This document shows positions 23,634 to 33,547 of a DNA stretch of 64,000 bases, one piece after another. Source of the stretch: Hofstenia miamia (lineage: Eukaryota; Xenacoelomorpha; Acoela; Hofsteniidae); contig CABFPE010000114.1 in the NCBI GenBank assembly GCA_900660155.1, forward strand, positions 1,534,798-1,598,797, written 5' to 3'. The translations under genes and the position numbers were made by a program. The stretch's first letter is position 1. Each line of letters opens with the position of its first letter. Below the pieces are notes generated by a model. It had not been told where the DNA came from and did no database searches. It saw nothing but the letters and a program-made list of their open reading frames with translations.

Positions 23634-26448
23634 CCAATGTTCATCCTAGAGCTAGAGCTAGCTGAGAATACTAGCCGCATCTCCAATGTTCATCCTAGAG
23701 CTAGAGCTAGCTGAGAATACTAGCCGCATCTCCAAAAGATTGATGGGATTTCTGAATTATTAAAGAATGTTCATCCTAGAGCTAGAGCTAGCTGAGAATA
23801 CTAGCCGCATCTCCAAAAGATTGATGGGATTTCTGAATTATTAAAGAATGTTCATCCTAGAGCTAGAGCTAGCTGAGAATACTAGCCGCATCTCCAAAAG
23901 ATTGATGGGATTTCTGAATTATTAAAGAATGTTCATCCTAGAGCTAGAGCTAGCTGAGAATACTAGCCGCATCTCCAAAAGATTGATGGGATTTCTGAAT
24001 TATTAAAGAATGTTCATCCTAGAGCTAGAGCTAGCTGAGAATACTAGCCGCATCTCCAAAAGATTGATGGGATTTCTGAATTATTAAAGAATGTTCATCC
24101 TAGAGCTAGAGCTAGCTGAGAATACTAGCCGCATCTCCAAAAGATTGATGGGATTTCTGAATTATTAAAGAATGTTCATCCTAGAGCTAGAGCTAGCTGA
24201 GAATACTAGCCGCATCTCCAAAAGATTGATGGGATTTCTGAATTATTAAAGAATGTTCATCCTAGAGCTAGAGCTAGCTGAGAATACTAGCCGCATCTCC
24301 AAAAGATTGATGGGATTTCTGAATTATTAAAGAATGTTCATCCTAGAGCTAGAGCTAGCTGAGAATACTAGCCGCATCTCCAAAAGATTGATGGGATTTC
24401 TGAATTATTAAAGAATGTTCATCCTAGAGCTAGAGCTAGCTGAGAATACTAGCCGCATCTCCAAAAGATTGATGGGATTTCTGAATTATTAAAGAATGTT
24501 CATCCTAGAGCTAGAGCTAGCTGAGAATACTAGCCGCATCTCCAAAAGATTGATGGGATTTCTGAATTATTAAAGAATGTTCATCCTAGAGCTAGAGCTA
24601 GCTGAGAATACTAGCCGCATCTCCAAAAGATTGATGGGATTTCTGAATTATTAAAGAATGTTCATCCTAGAGCTAGAGCTAGCTGAGAATACTAGCCGCA
24701 TCTCCAAAAGATTGATGGGATTTCTGAATTATTAAAGAATGTTCATCCTAGAGCTAGAGCTAGCTGAGAATACTAGCCGCATCTCCAAAAGATTGATGGG
24801 ATTTCTGAATTATTAAAGAATGTTCATCCTAGAGCTAGAGCTAGCTGAGAATACTAGCCGCATCTCCAAAAGATTGATGGGATTTCTGAATTATTAAAGA
24901 ATGTTCATCCTAGAGCTAGAGCTAGCTGAGAATACTAGCCGCATCTCCAAAAGATTGATGGGATTTCTGAATTATTAAAGAATGTTCATCCTAGAGCTAG
25001 AGCTAGCTGAGAATACTAGCCGCATCTCCAAAAGATTGATGGGATTTCTGAATTATTAAAGAATGTTCATCCTAGAGCTAGAGCTAGCTGAGAATACTAG
25101 CCGCATCTCCAAAAGATTGATGGGATTTCTGAATTATTAAAGAATGTTCATCCTAGAGCTAGAGCTAGCTGAGAATACTAGCCGCATCTCCAAAAGATTG
25201 ATGGGATTTCTGAATTATTAAAGAATGTTCATCCTAGAGCTAGAGCTAGCTGAGAATACTAGCCGCATCTCCAAAAGATTGATGGGATTTCTGAATTATT
25301 AAAGAATGTTCATCCTAGAGCTAGAGCTAGCTGAGAATACTAGCCGCATCTCCAAAAGATTGATGGGATTTCTGAATTATTAAAGAATGTTCATCCTAGA
25401 GCTAGAGCTAGCTGAGAATACTAGCCGCATCTCCAAAAGATTGATGGGATTTCTGAATTATTAAAGAATGTTCATCCTAGAGCTAGAGCTAGCTGAGAAT
25501 ACTAGCCGCATCTCCAAAAGATTGATGGGATTTCTGAATTATTAAAGAATGTTCATCCTAGAGCTAGAGCTAGCTGAGAATACTAGCCGCATCTCCAAAA
25601 GATTGATGGGATTTCTGAATTATTAAAGAATGTTCATCCTAGAGCTAGAGCTAGCTGAGAATACTAGCCGCATCTCCAAAAGATTGATGGGATTTCTGAA
25701 TTATTAAAGAATGTTCATCCTAGAGCTAGAGCTAGCTGAGAATACTAGCCGCATCTCCAAAAGATTGATGGGATTTCTGAATTATTAAAGAATGTTCATC
25801 CTAGAGCTAGAGCTAGCTGAGAATACTAGCCGCATCTCCAAAAGATTGATGGGATTTCTGAATTATTAAAGAATGTTCATCCTAGAGCTAGAGCTAGCTG
25901 AGAATACTAGCCGCATCTCCAAAAGATTGATGGGATTTCTGAATTATTAAAGAATGTTCATCCTAGAGCTAGAGCTAGCTGAGAATACTAGCCGCATCTC
26001 CAAAAGATTGATGGGATTTCTGAATTATTAAAGAATGTTCATCCTAGAGCTAGAGCTAGCTGAGAATACTAGCCGCATCTCCAAAAGATTGATGGGATTT
26101 CTGAATTATTAAAGAATGTTCATCCTAGAGCTAGAGCTAGCTGAGAATACTAGCCGCATCTCCAAAAGATTGATGGGATTTCTGAATTATTAAAGAATGT
26201 TCATCCTAGAGCTAGAGCTAGCTGAGAATACTAGCCGCATCTCCAAAAGATTGATGGGATTTCTGAATTATTAAAGAATGTTCATCCTAGAGCTAGAGCT
26301 AGCTGAGAATACTAGCCGCATCTCCAATGTTCATCCTAGAGCTAGAGCTAGCTGAGAATACTAGCCGCATCTCCAAAAGATTGATGGGATTTCTGAATTA
26401 TTAAAGAATGTTCATCCTAGAGCTAGCTGAGAATACTAGCCGCATCTC
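23634..26448 (+). repeat. 81-bp tandem array derived from retroelement reverse-transcriptase sequence
   Basis: The unit is 81 bp, running from AATGTTCATCCTAGAGC to GGATTTCTGAATTATTAAAG. The AAAAGATTGATGGG landmark recurs from 23734 to 26375, equal to 32 steps of 81 bp plus one of 49 bp. A short 49-bp unit lacking the AAAAGATTGATGGG half occurs both at the left edge (about 23634-23683) and near the right edge (about 26326-26374). The final unit has a small internal deletion. All long units look identical by eye. The flanking sequence shows the unit comes from the reverse-transcriptase region of the surrounding LTR element. The period is a multiple of three. The uniformity points to very recent amplification, ongoing homogenisation or an assembly effect. 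Confidence 0.9.
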
Positions 26449-28060
26449 CAAACTGTTACAAAAGAGCGTAGATTTTAAATCGACAGGGTAGACCAAATTG
26501 AAAGGAGTGCGATTAAAAATGAACTACAATCTGGAGTTGTGGTGGATTGTGACGTGAGTACCATAGCCATTAGTGGTGTACTAAGCCAGATCCATGAAGG
26601 AAGGGAGATCCCTGTGCAATATTTTTCTTGGAAACCACGCACATCAGAAAAAAACTACAGAGCAAGGAAAACTGAGATGCTCACTCCAATCAAGTCTCTA
26701 CAAAAATTTTGCTACTTACTGTTGGGGAAACATTTCCATTTAGAAACCAATAATAATGCGCTCACCTGGCTCAAGAAGATCTTGGGAGACTGATCTCATA
26801 TCATGGCGCAGTGGATTGAGTTCCTGAACAATTTCAACTTCTTAATAACCTACTGGAACGGAAAACTACACATGAACGTGGACTTTTGGACTGCTCTGCT
26901 AGTTATGAATGCGACTTAGGAAAGAATGCTGGAAAAAAAGGTTAAGTTTGGTTTCATCCCAAAATTAATGCTGATCAACAAAGGCACGCCATCTTGCCCA
27001 TTCTTATCAAAGAGGAGATTTCCAAACAAGATATAATCGAGAAACAGAAAATCAACAAGATCCTGAGCCAGATCATCCAGAAGGTTAAAGTGCCTAATTC
27101 CAGCATCAGTCATGCTGTGCTGCAGGGTTTTAACAAATACAATTGGAAGCTTAACAACAATGGGTTACTGTACTCTAAAGCGGAAATAATTGCCTGGCTA
27201 TACCTGAGTACTTTAAATAGGATCTGGGGAAGAATTGTACATGAGTGAGGGGCACCTTAGGATAATTCAAACCAAAGTGACTTTCAACGCCCAGTATATC
27301 GCCATCAGTATTTCAGCAGCAGTAGTAGACATTATTGCTAAATGTGAGACTTGTCTACTAGAAAATGATTGTCACTTTCCAGACCAATGAGCTGAGCTCA
27401 AAAGCATGGCCGCAGACCTGCCAAATGAGGTCGTGCACGTCAATTTTGAACAACTAGCAAAGGAGGATGAGGGGTATCAATACCTCCTAGTTATCATCGA
27501 TCACTTCGCCAATACGCGAATCATCCCTATGAACAGCACCACCTGGCCAATCGCTTTATAAAAGAATGGATCCTCAAGCTTTGCCCCATGCTAAGGCTTT
27601 TTTCCAATTAGGGGCCTCAATTTGAAAGTAACTTGATGTGCGACGTCTTGAAACAACTCAAGATCTTATATGAGACTTCAACAGCAGACCACCCCCACTA
27701 GCAAACAGGCTATTGGAGCGGCTAAATAGAACCCTGCTTAAGCTGATCAGAACTGCCATATCCAGGGCAGCCAGAAGAAACTGGAAAAGAGTAATTGAAA
27801 TGGTTGATTACTTTTATAACACAGCAGTGCACTGCACCACAGGAGTCACCCCTTTTAAGGTCATGTTTGGAAAAGAGGCCAAGTCAGCGAGCCAACCCCA
27901 AATAATTATGTAAACCAAATCATTAAAAGATTGCAATCAATACAAACGACTTATGTCATAATAATGAAATTTCAGCCGTCCAACAACAGAGAGCTTACAA
28001 TAAAAAATGGTATGGAAAGCCTCACAAAAAGGCGACACCATGTTTGTGTGCACTTCGCTC

Positions 28061-28419
28061 CAGACTTGTCAAAGAGTTGAGCTTCTAACGATCCGAGCGG
28101 AGCTTGAGGAGAGTTTTGGATATACAACGAGCCCAAAACGAGCCGTTTTTAAGCAAACCAAATTTATAGTGCTGCTTGTTAATTTGATTATGCAGATTTT
28201 TCTTATTTTTTCATTCAATATTCCTTACTTTTAATCTTATTTTAGAAATGCTTATTAAATAATATTAAGAAAAATGGGAAAAATTCTGAGAGCACAATAT
28301 TTAAAAAAATATTGAGCTGAAACGAGCCTCATTGAAAGATTATATGTGGCGAGTCGAGCCGAAATTACTCGAAATTTAAACGAGCCGAGCTTAGAAATTA
28401 CTGCTCGTTGACAAGTCTG
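28061..28419. mobile_element. Non-autonomous hAT element inserted in the LTR element
   Basis: A 359-bp element with perfect 12-bp inverted termini, CAGACTTGTCAA and its complement TTGACAAGTCTG. It is flanked by an 8-bp target duplication, CTTCGCTC at 28053-28060 and CTTCGCTA at 28420-28427, with one mismatch. Subterminal copies of CGAGCCGAGC-type words lie close to both ends. It carries no transposase sequence. It lies inside the 3' part of the Ty3/Gypsy fossil, so it is younger than that element. Confidence 0.85.
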
Positions 28420-28790
28420 CTTCGCTACCAGTCACTGAGAACAAACAAATAAAAAAACTAGCTTTTAAATAGGCAGGTCCTTTCATAGTTGAGAAGGTGT
28501 TTAACCACAATAATTTTATTTTAAGTAGTGGTGGGAAGGTTCATTTCCAAAGGTTGAAACGTAATATTAAAGATATTGACGCAGTTGTAACAGACGATAA
28601 TGAATTTACTTTAGTAAACAATGGTAATGCTTCATAATATAAATTTAATAGCTTAATTGATGTGGAAGAGGAAAATTTTGACAATATCTATGATAGTAAT
28701 AATGTGTCTAGTTAGAGTGAAACTGAGAGGTACACAGTGCCTAAACAAAAGTCTCGTAATTTCCCTGTGCGAGATCCTGATATCTGGGAT

Positions 28791-29378
28791 CTAAACTTAA
28801 TATTTCTGTTTAGTGATGAACATCCAAGCCCAATCAAAACCGTCTGCCAGCCAAGCAAGAAGGGGAGTCCAGAGAAGAATGGAGAAATTTGATCTAAGCT
28901 CACATTCCTCATCAGTTTTGCAGCCTGTTGAGAAGGAACAATAGAGGTCCAAGAAGACTGGACCACACACTGGACATCTACGCAAGAGGGGCATTATGTT
29001 ATTAAGCAGTATTTGGATGCATCTTCCGTAAATTGTTAATAATCGTTTTTGTTGAATTTAAAGTGATATTCTTCGAACTTTGTTCATATATATACATAAG
29101 GAAATTGATTTATATTAGGAATTTCTATTAAGATCTGTTAAGATTTATGGAAAATATCTTCCGAAAAATGTTAAAGAGTTTATTGAAGTAGAGTGGTACC
29201 CTATTAATGATATATTTATATACTATATTATGAAACTTCTTAATTTTTTATTATGATGCTACTATTAGCTAAAAGATATACAGTATATAGTGTTATTCAC
29301 CAATGAAAAATGTCCAAGGCGAAAGTCAATAATAACTATAAATATATAGCTTGTAAGGAATATTTGCAAATTGAAGAG
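28791..29378. other. Non-coding stretch
   Basis: 28790-29000 is somewhat GC-richer and open on the minus strand in two overlapping frames, probably the tail of the LTR element read backwards. The remainder is AT-rich with nothing recognisable. Confidence 0.4.

Positions 29379-29405
<27 letters not shown>
29379..29405. repeat. TA microsatellite interrupted by a transposon
   Basis: The TA run abuts the left end of the transposon and resumes at its right end (about 30237-30265). The TA target duplication therefore cannot be told apart from the repeat itself. Confidence 0.9.
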
Positions 29406-29410
<5 letters not shown>

Positions 29411-29507
29411 GGTTCAAAAAAAAATGGCTGCGGAAATATTTTTGAAAAATGCGTATAGCTCGAAAGCGGCAAATTTTGGCGAAATGTGGCAAAAATAAAA
29501 AAGTTAG

Positions 29508-29979
29508 CACGTTGAACAGACTTTGTCGCCGTGTGAATCAATTGACAGATACTTAGCTGGTGAAAATGCTACACATCATTCTTCAACACAAAATTTTGAA
29601 ATGCAAGCGAAACGCGATTTACTTGAATTTCTCTATGTCAACGACTCCACCAACCGTGAATATCTGTCGAAACGGGTGAAAATGCCACCTCGTAGTTTCC
29701 GACGTAACATGAAAATCTTGGAAGAAAGGGGAACCTTGGAAAGAAAGAAAGGAAGCGGCCGACATCTCCAAATTTCTGGCAATGAGAAAAAACGCTTATG
29801 TCAAATTGCGCTTAAATGTCCGTCGGCATCAACTCAAAATGTCTGTGATCGTTATAACGAGTTAGTTGGGGCATCCGTCAGTAAATCCACAGTTTTCCGA
29901 GCTCTGAAATCTCAACATGTAATTTTGCCAGCGGTAAGAAAAAATTTGATGGGTTCTATCCCGACGCGTTTGGGCCAGT
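29508..29979 (+). CDS. Transposase, N-terminal helix-turn-helix part (cut by gap)
   Basis: An open plus-strand frame runs without stops from 29508 into the gap at 29980. The first ATG in frame is at 29601, preceded by GAA; an earlier non-ATG stretch is also open. The translation has a helix-turn-helix pair like the paired-type DNA-binding region of Tc1-superfamily transposases: LLEFLYVNDSTNREYLSKRV and RRNMKILEERGTLERKKGSG, then a basic GRHLQISGNEKKRL linker and SASTQNVCDRYNELVGASVS with KSTVFRAL as the second HTH. After the gap, a short basic/acidic tail (about 30085-30130) may be the C-terminus. The DDE catalytic part would lie in the unresolved gap. The frame is uninterrupted, so the copy may be fairly young. 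Confidence 0.65.
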
Positions 29980-30084
29980 NNNNNNNNNNNNNNNNNNNNN
30001 NNNNNNNNNNNNNNNNNNNNNNNNNNNNNNNNNNNNNNNNNNNNNNNNNNNNNNNNNNNNNNNNNNNNNNNNNNNNNNNNNNNN
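29980..30084. other. Assembly gap of 105 Ns inside the transposon
   Basis: The gap falls where the catalytic domain of the transposase should be. A full Tc1-type enzyme needs far more than 105 bp here, so either the gap is undersized or the copy is internally deleted. Confidence 0.9.
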
Positions 30085-30231
30085 TCTTGAAAACGAAGGA
30101 AAATTTGTGGAGAAATGGACTGGGACTGAATAGGCAAGACAAAGACGCAACAGACTCATATTTTCTTATATTATTTTGTTTGCTCAATGCTTAGAAAAAT
30201 CTATTATTTCAGCGGCCACTTTTTTTTAACC

Positions 30232-30265
<34 letters not shown>

Positions 30266-30268
<3 letters not shown>

Positions 30269-30749
30269 TAGTATTTTTATAATGGCACTATATCAGACGA
30301 ATATTGCTTTGAATTTCATGCGATTATTATAGGAAGATTGATAGTGATAATTGAATTATTAAGTGATAATCATTAGAAAACTGCAGTTTTATAGTCATTC
30401 CCTTAAAATTTTGACTGAATTCGTTTTCTTACTTTTGTGGAAAATTTCAATGGCACATTCTACTTAGGGAATAATGAATACAGTTACGCAATGACCCCAG
30501 GCTTGCCCGCCATTATCCGGATTGCAGCCCTGTCCTATCCCAACCCATTTTTTCACATATTTTTCTATGTCATATTTTTAACTATTACGAAGAATTCCAT
30601 TAATGATTTCTATTTATTTATGTGTTGAGCAAAAAATCAATTATATATATATATATAGTGCAATTTGTTAAAGTTAATGATATTTACACACATATGATAG
30701 TGATGCGTTTTTTTGGTTGGACTTGAAAAATAGCCTTAAGAGGGATACC
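30266..30749. other. AT-rich non-coding stretch
   Basis: Contains a short TA run at about 30643-30656. A patch at about 30490-30550 is GC-richer, but I see no gene in it. Confidence 0.4.
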
Positions 30750-30835
30750 CCTGAGATAATTAGCGATGTGATGATCAAAAAGAAATCGAGCGCGTTCGAT
30801 TTCCTTGTGATCGTCACATCGCCAATTATCTCAGG
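30750..30835. repeat. Hairpin-forming inverted repeat, unit 1
   Basis: An 86-bp palindrome-like segment with arms of about 40 bp. The left arm begins CCTGAGATAATTAGCGATGT and the right arm, read in reverse complement, begins CCTGAGATAATTGGCGATGT. Arms continue through GATGATCAAAAAGAAATCGA or its equivalent around a loop of a few bases. A shorter inverted pair, GGTTAGAC (30837-30844) and GTCTAACC (30892-30899), follows. The whole is followed by a second related hairpin. Confidence 0.8.
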
Positions 30836-30913
30836 TGGTTAGACATGCGATTCAATCAAAATGTGACAGATCATTTTTGAACAAATCACTAGTCTAACCG
30901 AGGCCTAGCAAAC

Positions 30914-30995
30914 CGAGATAATTAAAGATGTGACGATCACAAAGAAATTATGCGCATTTGATTTCTTTGTTATTGTCACATCGCCAATTATCTCG
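30914..30995. repeat. Hairpin-forming inverted repeat, unit 2
   Basis: A diverged second copy of the preceding hairpin. Its arms are CGAGATAATTAAAGATGTGA and the complement of TCACATCGCCAATTATCTCG. The sequence between hairpins (GTGGTTAGACATGCGATTC and on) is also repeated after unit 2 (GTGGTTAGACGTGCAACTC), so the structure is a tandem duplication of roughly 160 bp containing a hairpin. Confidence 0.75.
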
Positions 30996-31235
30996 CGTGG
31001 TTAGACGTGCAACTCTTTCAAATGCCGCAGATCACTTTTTAACCAATCACTAGTATCACTGTGGCCTCTTGCGAAATATCACTGTAGCCTCAACCTCAAT
31101 GCTATATCTTTGTACAATAATGATGAATTGCACATTTTAACCAATTACGAATGTAACTAAGACATTATTTTTTCATAATAGGAAAACAGTTGCTTATTTA
31201 TGGTGGCTCTAAAATTCTGATATTGATGGTCATTT

Positions 31236-31340
31236 GCGTAGACAAGACTTGACATTCGATATCTTTACTCGAATTTAAAGTGACTGAACCGACTTGACTC
31301 GATTCAAACTAAAATATCCCGACTTGCAGGGCCCTGGATT
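31236..31340. repeat. Possible hAT-type terminus with CGACTTGACTCGA repeats
   Basis: Contains ACAAGACTTGACATTCGA, CCGACTTGACTCGATTC and CCCGACTTGCAGGGCCCTG close together. They resemble the subterminal repeats of the other small hAT elements in this window, and the last one ends in a CCCTG terminus. I could not find a matching opposite end, so it may be a solo or truncated terminus. Confidence 0.35.
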
Positions 31341-32037
31341 GAACCATAGCCATCTTTTGCTAAGCTTTACCAAAACGCAGTCCAACTTTTGCAACATTTA
31401 GCTTAATAAAATATAAATTAAGCTTTATTCCATGACATAAATGGCGTAATATGTTGGCCTCTATAGTAAATGTATATTAATCATTAAGAATCACTATTAA
31501 TTTGAATCGCCTAGTAAAAGTTTCTTTGTACATATAACATTTTTTTTTCAAACCGTCCTCTGTGGAGAACATTTATTTCATAATGTTTTATTGCATTTGT
31601 GCTTTCTACGAAGGGTATAAGCACAATGTTTCACCCAGGGCCTTTACGGGGGGGGGATTTCCTCCTCTAAATTCACAATTCCCCCGCCCCCAATAGACAT
31701 GACAAAAACCTCAGCACTCTGCAGGTCTATGTTAAAAAATATATAATTGTTTTTATACCTCAAATGTGTTGCAGACTGCAAATTAAGATCAATATTTGTG
31801 ATATTTTACAAATTAAAATGTCATAATCTTTCCAGTAAAAAGCAATCACTTGACAATGTGTCATTTCGCTAAAGTTTCTCAGTGAAAAATATATATCTAA
31901 TTACAGTAAATCATCTGAAAATGCAAATATCTCAATTCATATTGTAAATTATTGTTCTTTTATCATATTAAGAATGCCTTCAAAAAGACGGGTCTCCTAA
32001 CTGCGTAAAAATGCGATAGATGTGCAAATGAATGTAT

Positions 32038-32070
<33 letters not shown>

Positions 32071-32936
32071 CGTCATCCCAGGATATCTCAAGACTGAATA
32101 ATTTCGAAAGAACAATACCTGGTACTTGATTCAAATAACGCATGTGAAGTAATTTGTTTTTTAGGCTATAAACAGTCAAGACATTATGCAAAGTTAATAT
32201 GGAGATGCTATATAAATATATATAAAAGTGGCAATACATTTCTTTCATATATACGATTTATGTTCAAATATCAAATGTTTATGTTCCAAAGCACTATTCT
32301 ATCACAATTAGCCTTTTGCAATAAACAAAATCTGTTTAACTTGATTAATATCATGTATATTACAAATAAGGCAACCTATAAAATTCTAAAGTGTAATCAA
32401 ATGGTGTGAAAAAGTAGCAAAATGCATAGATTTTCTACTTCAAATGTAAGAATAAGAGCATAGTGATTTTTTAAATATTTTTCTACACATATATGTTTGT
32501 AAGTATAGTGCTAAGCAAGTAAAACTAAATTTACGTTTTTACAGAAAGCAACATTAAAATTAGATGGAATTTCTGCAACTGTAGCGCCTGTGTGGAGAAT
32601 TCTTAACAGCTTTTCTGATACAAATGAGTTAACCTTGGACGTTAGAACTGAAATATGATAAATGTCTAAAACTGTTGGTTGAACATAAATGTGACTTATA
32701 GTAGCACAATAAAACAAATAGTCAGTGAAATTGCATGTCAATAAATGTGTTTATTGTATGTTTCAGACAATGCTGTTTAAAAACAAAAAGTGACCATAGC
32801 ATTTTGGTTGCTCTAATTATAAATAACAAAATAACGCACATAAACTATTTGTAATCAATGAGTAGCTATCAAAATATCAATGTCAGTTTAGGCTTATACA
32901 CTAGTATAATAGATAACAAAATCATGAAACGGCAGC
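31341..32936. other. AT-rich non-coding stretch with simple repeats
   Basis: Holds a G/C-run patch at about 31635-31700 (CAGGGCCTTTACGG, a G-run, then CCCCCGCCCCC), possibly an eroded transposon end, and a TA run at 32043-32070. No coding feature is supported. Confidence 0.45.
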
Positions 32937-32944
32937 ACAACTAT

Positions 32945-33539
32945 CAGGCGCGCAGCCAGGATTTCGTTTCGGTATGGGCACAAAATAGATTTTTTTAAAT
33001 TTTGAATGTTGATAAAATTAAATTTTTGATACCTATGCTTTTTTTATTTAACTGTTAAAAATCTATTGTTAAATTGAACAAGAATAACGCATACAAAAGA
33101 TATAATTTTAAAAACTTGACAAGTCAACATTAATCATTCAAACGTAGTTCACTGTAATAAAAAATTCACACTATGGTGATCACCAAATCTCTCATTTAAT
33201 TGAATTATCAAGTTATCAATATAAGGTATATAAACTGATTGTTTAAAGAAAATCTGTGGATCATTAGTTGGGTATCTGGAGCGATGTATTTGCCTTGTTG
33301 CTTTTCTTGGAAAGTGTATTTCTAAATTGACAAACATGAGAAAGGGCTGGGGTGAATTGTCGTGGGATGAATTTGCTGCTGTGCAAACAAATTAATTTTA
33401 TCCCTTTCAGCGGAAGAAACAGTGTGATATCAATGTCAACTCCAGCATTAAAGCATTTTTAACTTTTGTTCAGAATTTTTTTGTCCTTCAATTTCGGGGG
33501 TGGCACATGCTCAGTGTGCCCCCATTGGCTGCGCCATTG
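32945..33539 (-). mobile_element. hAT derivative with perfect 8-bp target duplication
   Basis: A 595-bp element. The left end is CAGGCGCGCAGCCAGG and the reverse complement of the right end is CAATGGCGCAGCCAATGG, sharing the GCGCAGCCA core. ACAACTAT is duplicated exactly at 32937-32944 and 33540-33547. The 8-bp duplication and GCGCAGCCAGG-type ends are hAT hallmarks. A small piece of transposase coding sequence remains inside on the minus strand, so this is an internally deleted copy rather than an unrelated MITE. Confidence 0.85.
33149..33337 (-). pseudogene. hAT transposase fragment
   Basis: A 62-codon open stretch reads ...FKQSVYIPYIDNLIIQLNERF..., which matches the segment before the dimerisation region of many hAT transposases (Y-R-x-S-I-Y-I-P-x-x-D-x-L-I-x-Q-L-x-x-R-F). 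The zinc finger and the catalytic residues are absent. Its minus-strand orientation gives the direction of the parent element. Confidence 0.65.
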
Positions 33540-33547
33540 ACAACTAT

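Larger units (their letters stand above)
22178..28790 (+). mobile_element. Ty3/Gypsy-like LTR retroelement (fossil, broken)
   Basis: A plus-strand element. Parts seen in order: a primer-binding-site-like TGGCGCCGAT directly after ACA at 22178; reverse-transcriptase-like sequence at about 23285-23640; a tandem array derived from that region (23634-26448); RNase H-like sequence at about 26540-26800; zinc-finger and integrase-like sequence at about 27250-27910; and a GPF/I module typical of Ty3/Gypsy integrase C-termini at about 28470-28560. A 359-bp hAT element is inserted near the integrase C-terminus. The gag region is not recognisable and no LTR pair could be found. It is clearly broken, with many interruptions throughout, and appears old apart from the array. 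Confidence 0.75.
29406..30236 (+). mobile_element. Tc1/mariner-superfamily-like transposon inserted in a TA repeat
   Basis: Terminal inverted repeats begin ACCTTGGTTCAAAAAAAAAT on the left and ACCTTGGTTAAAAAAAAGTG as the reverse complement of the right end. Similarity continues inwards for about 30 bp (GGCTGCGGAAATA against GGCCGCTGAAATA). TA lies on both sides, consistent with the TA target of the superfamily. A 105-N gap (29980-30084) removes the middle of the element, so the true length is unknown. Confidence 0.75.

Noticed and set aside
23634-26448. CRISPR-like array
   Set aside because: Units are uniform with no variable spacers, the setting is eukaryotic, and the unit derives from a retroelement coding segment.
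29265-29541. Minus-strand frames with isoleucine/tyrosine repeats
   Set aside because: Translations of the TA microsatellite and of the antisense strand of the transposon.
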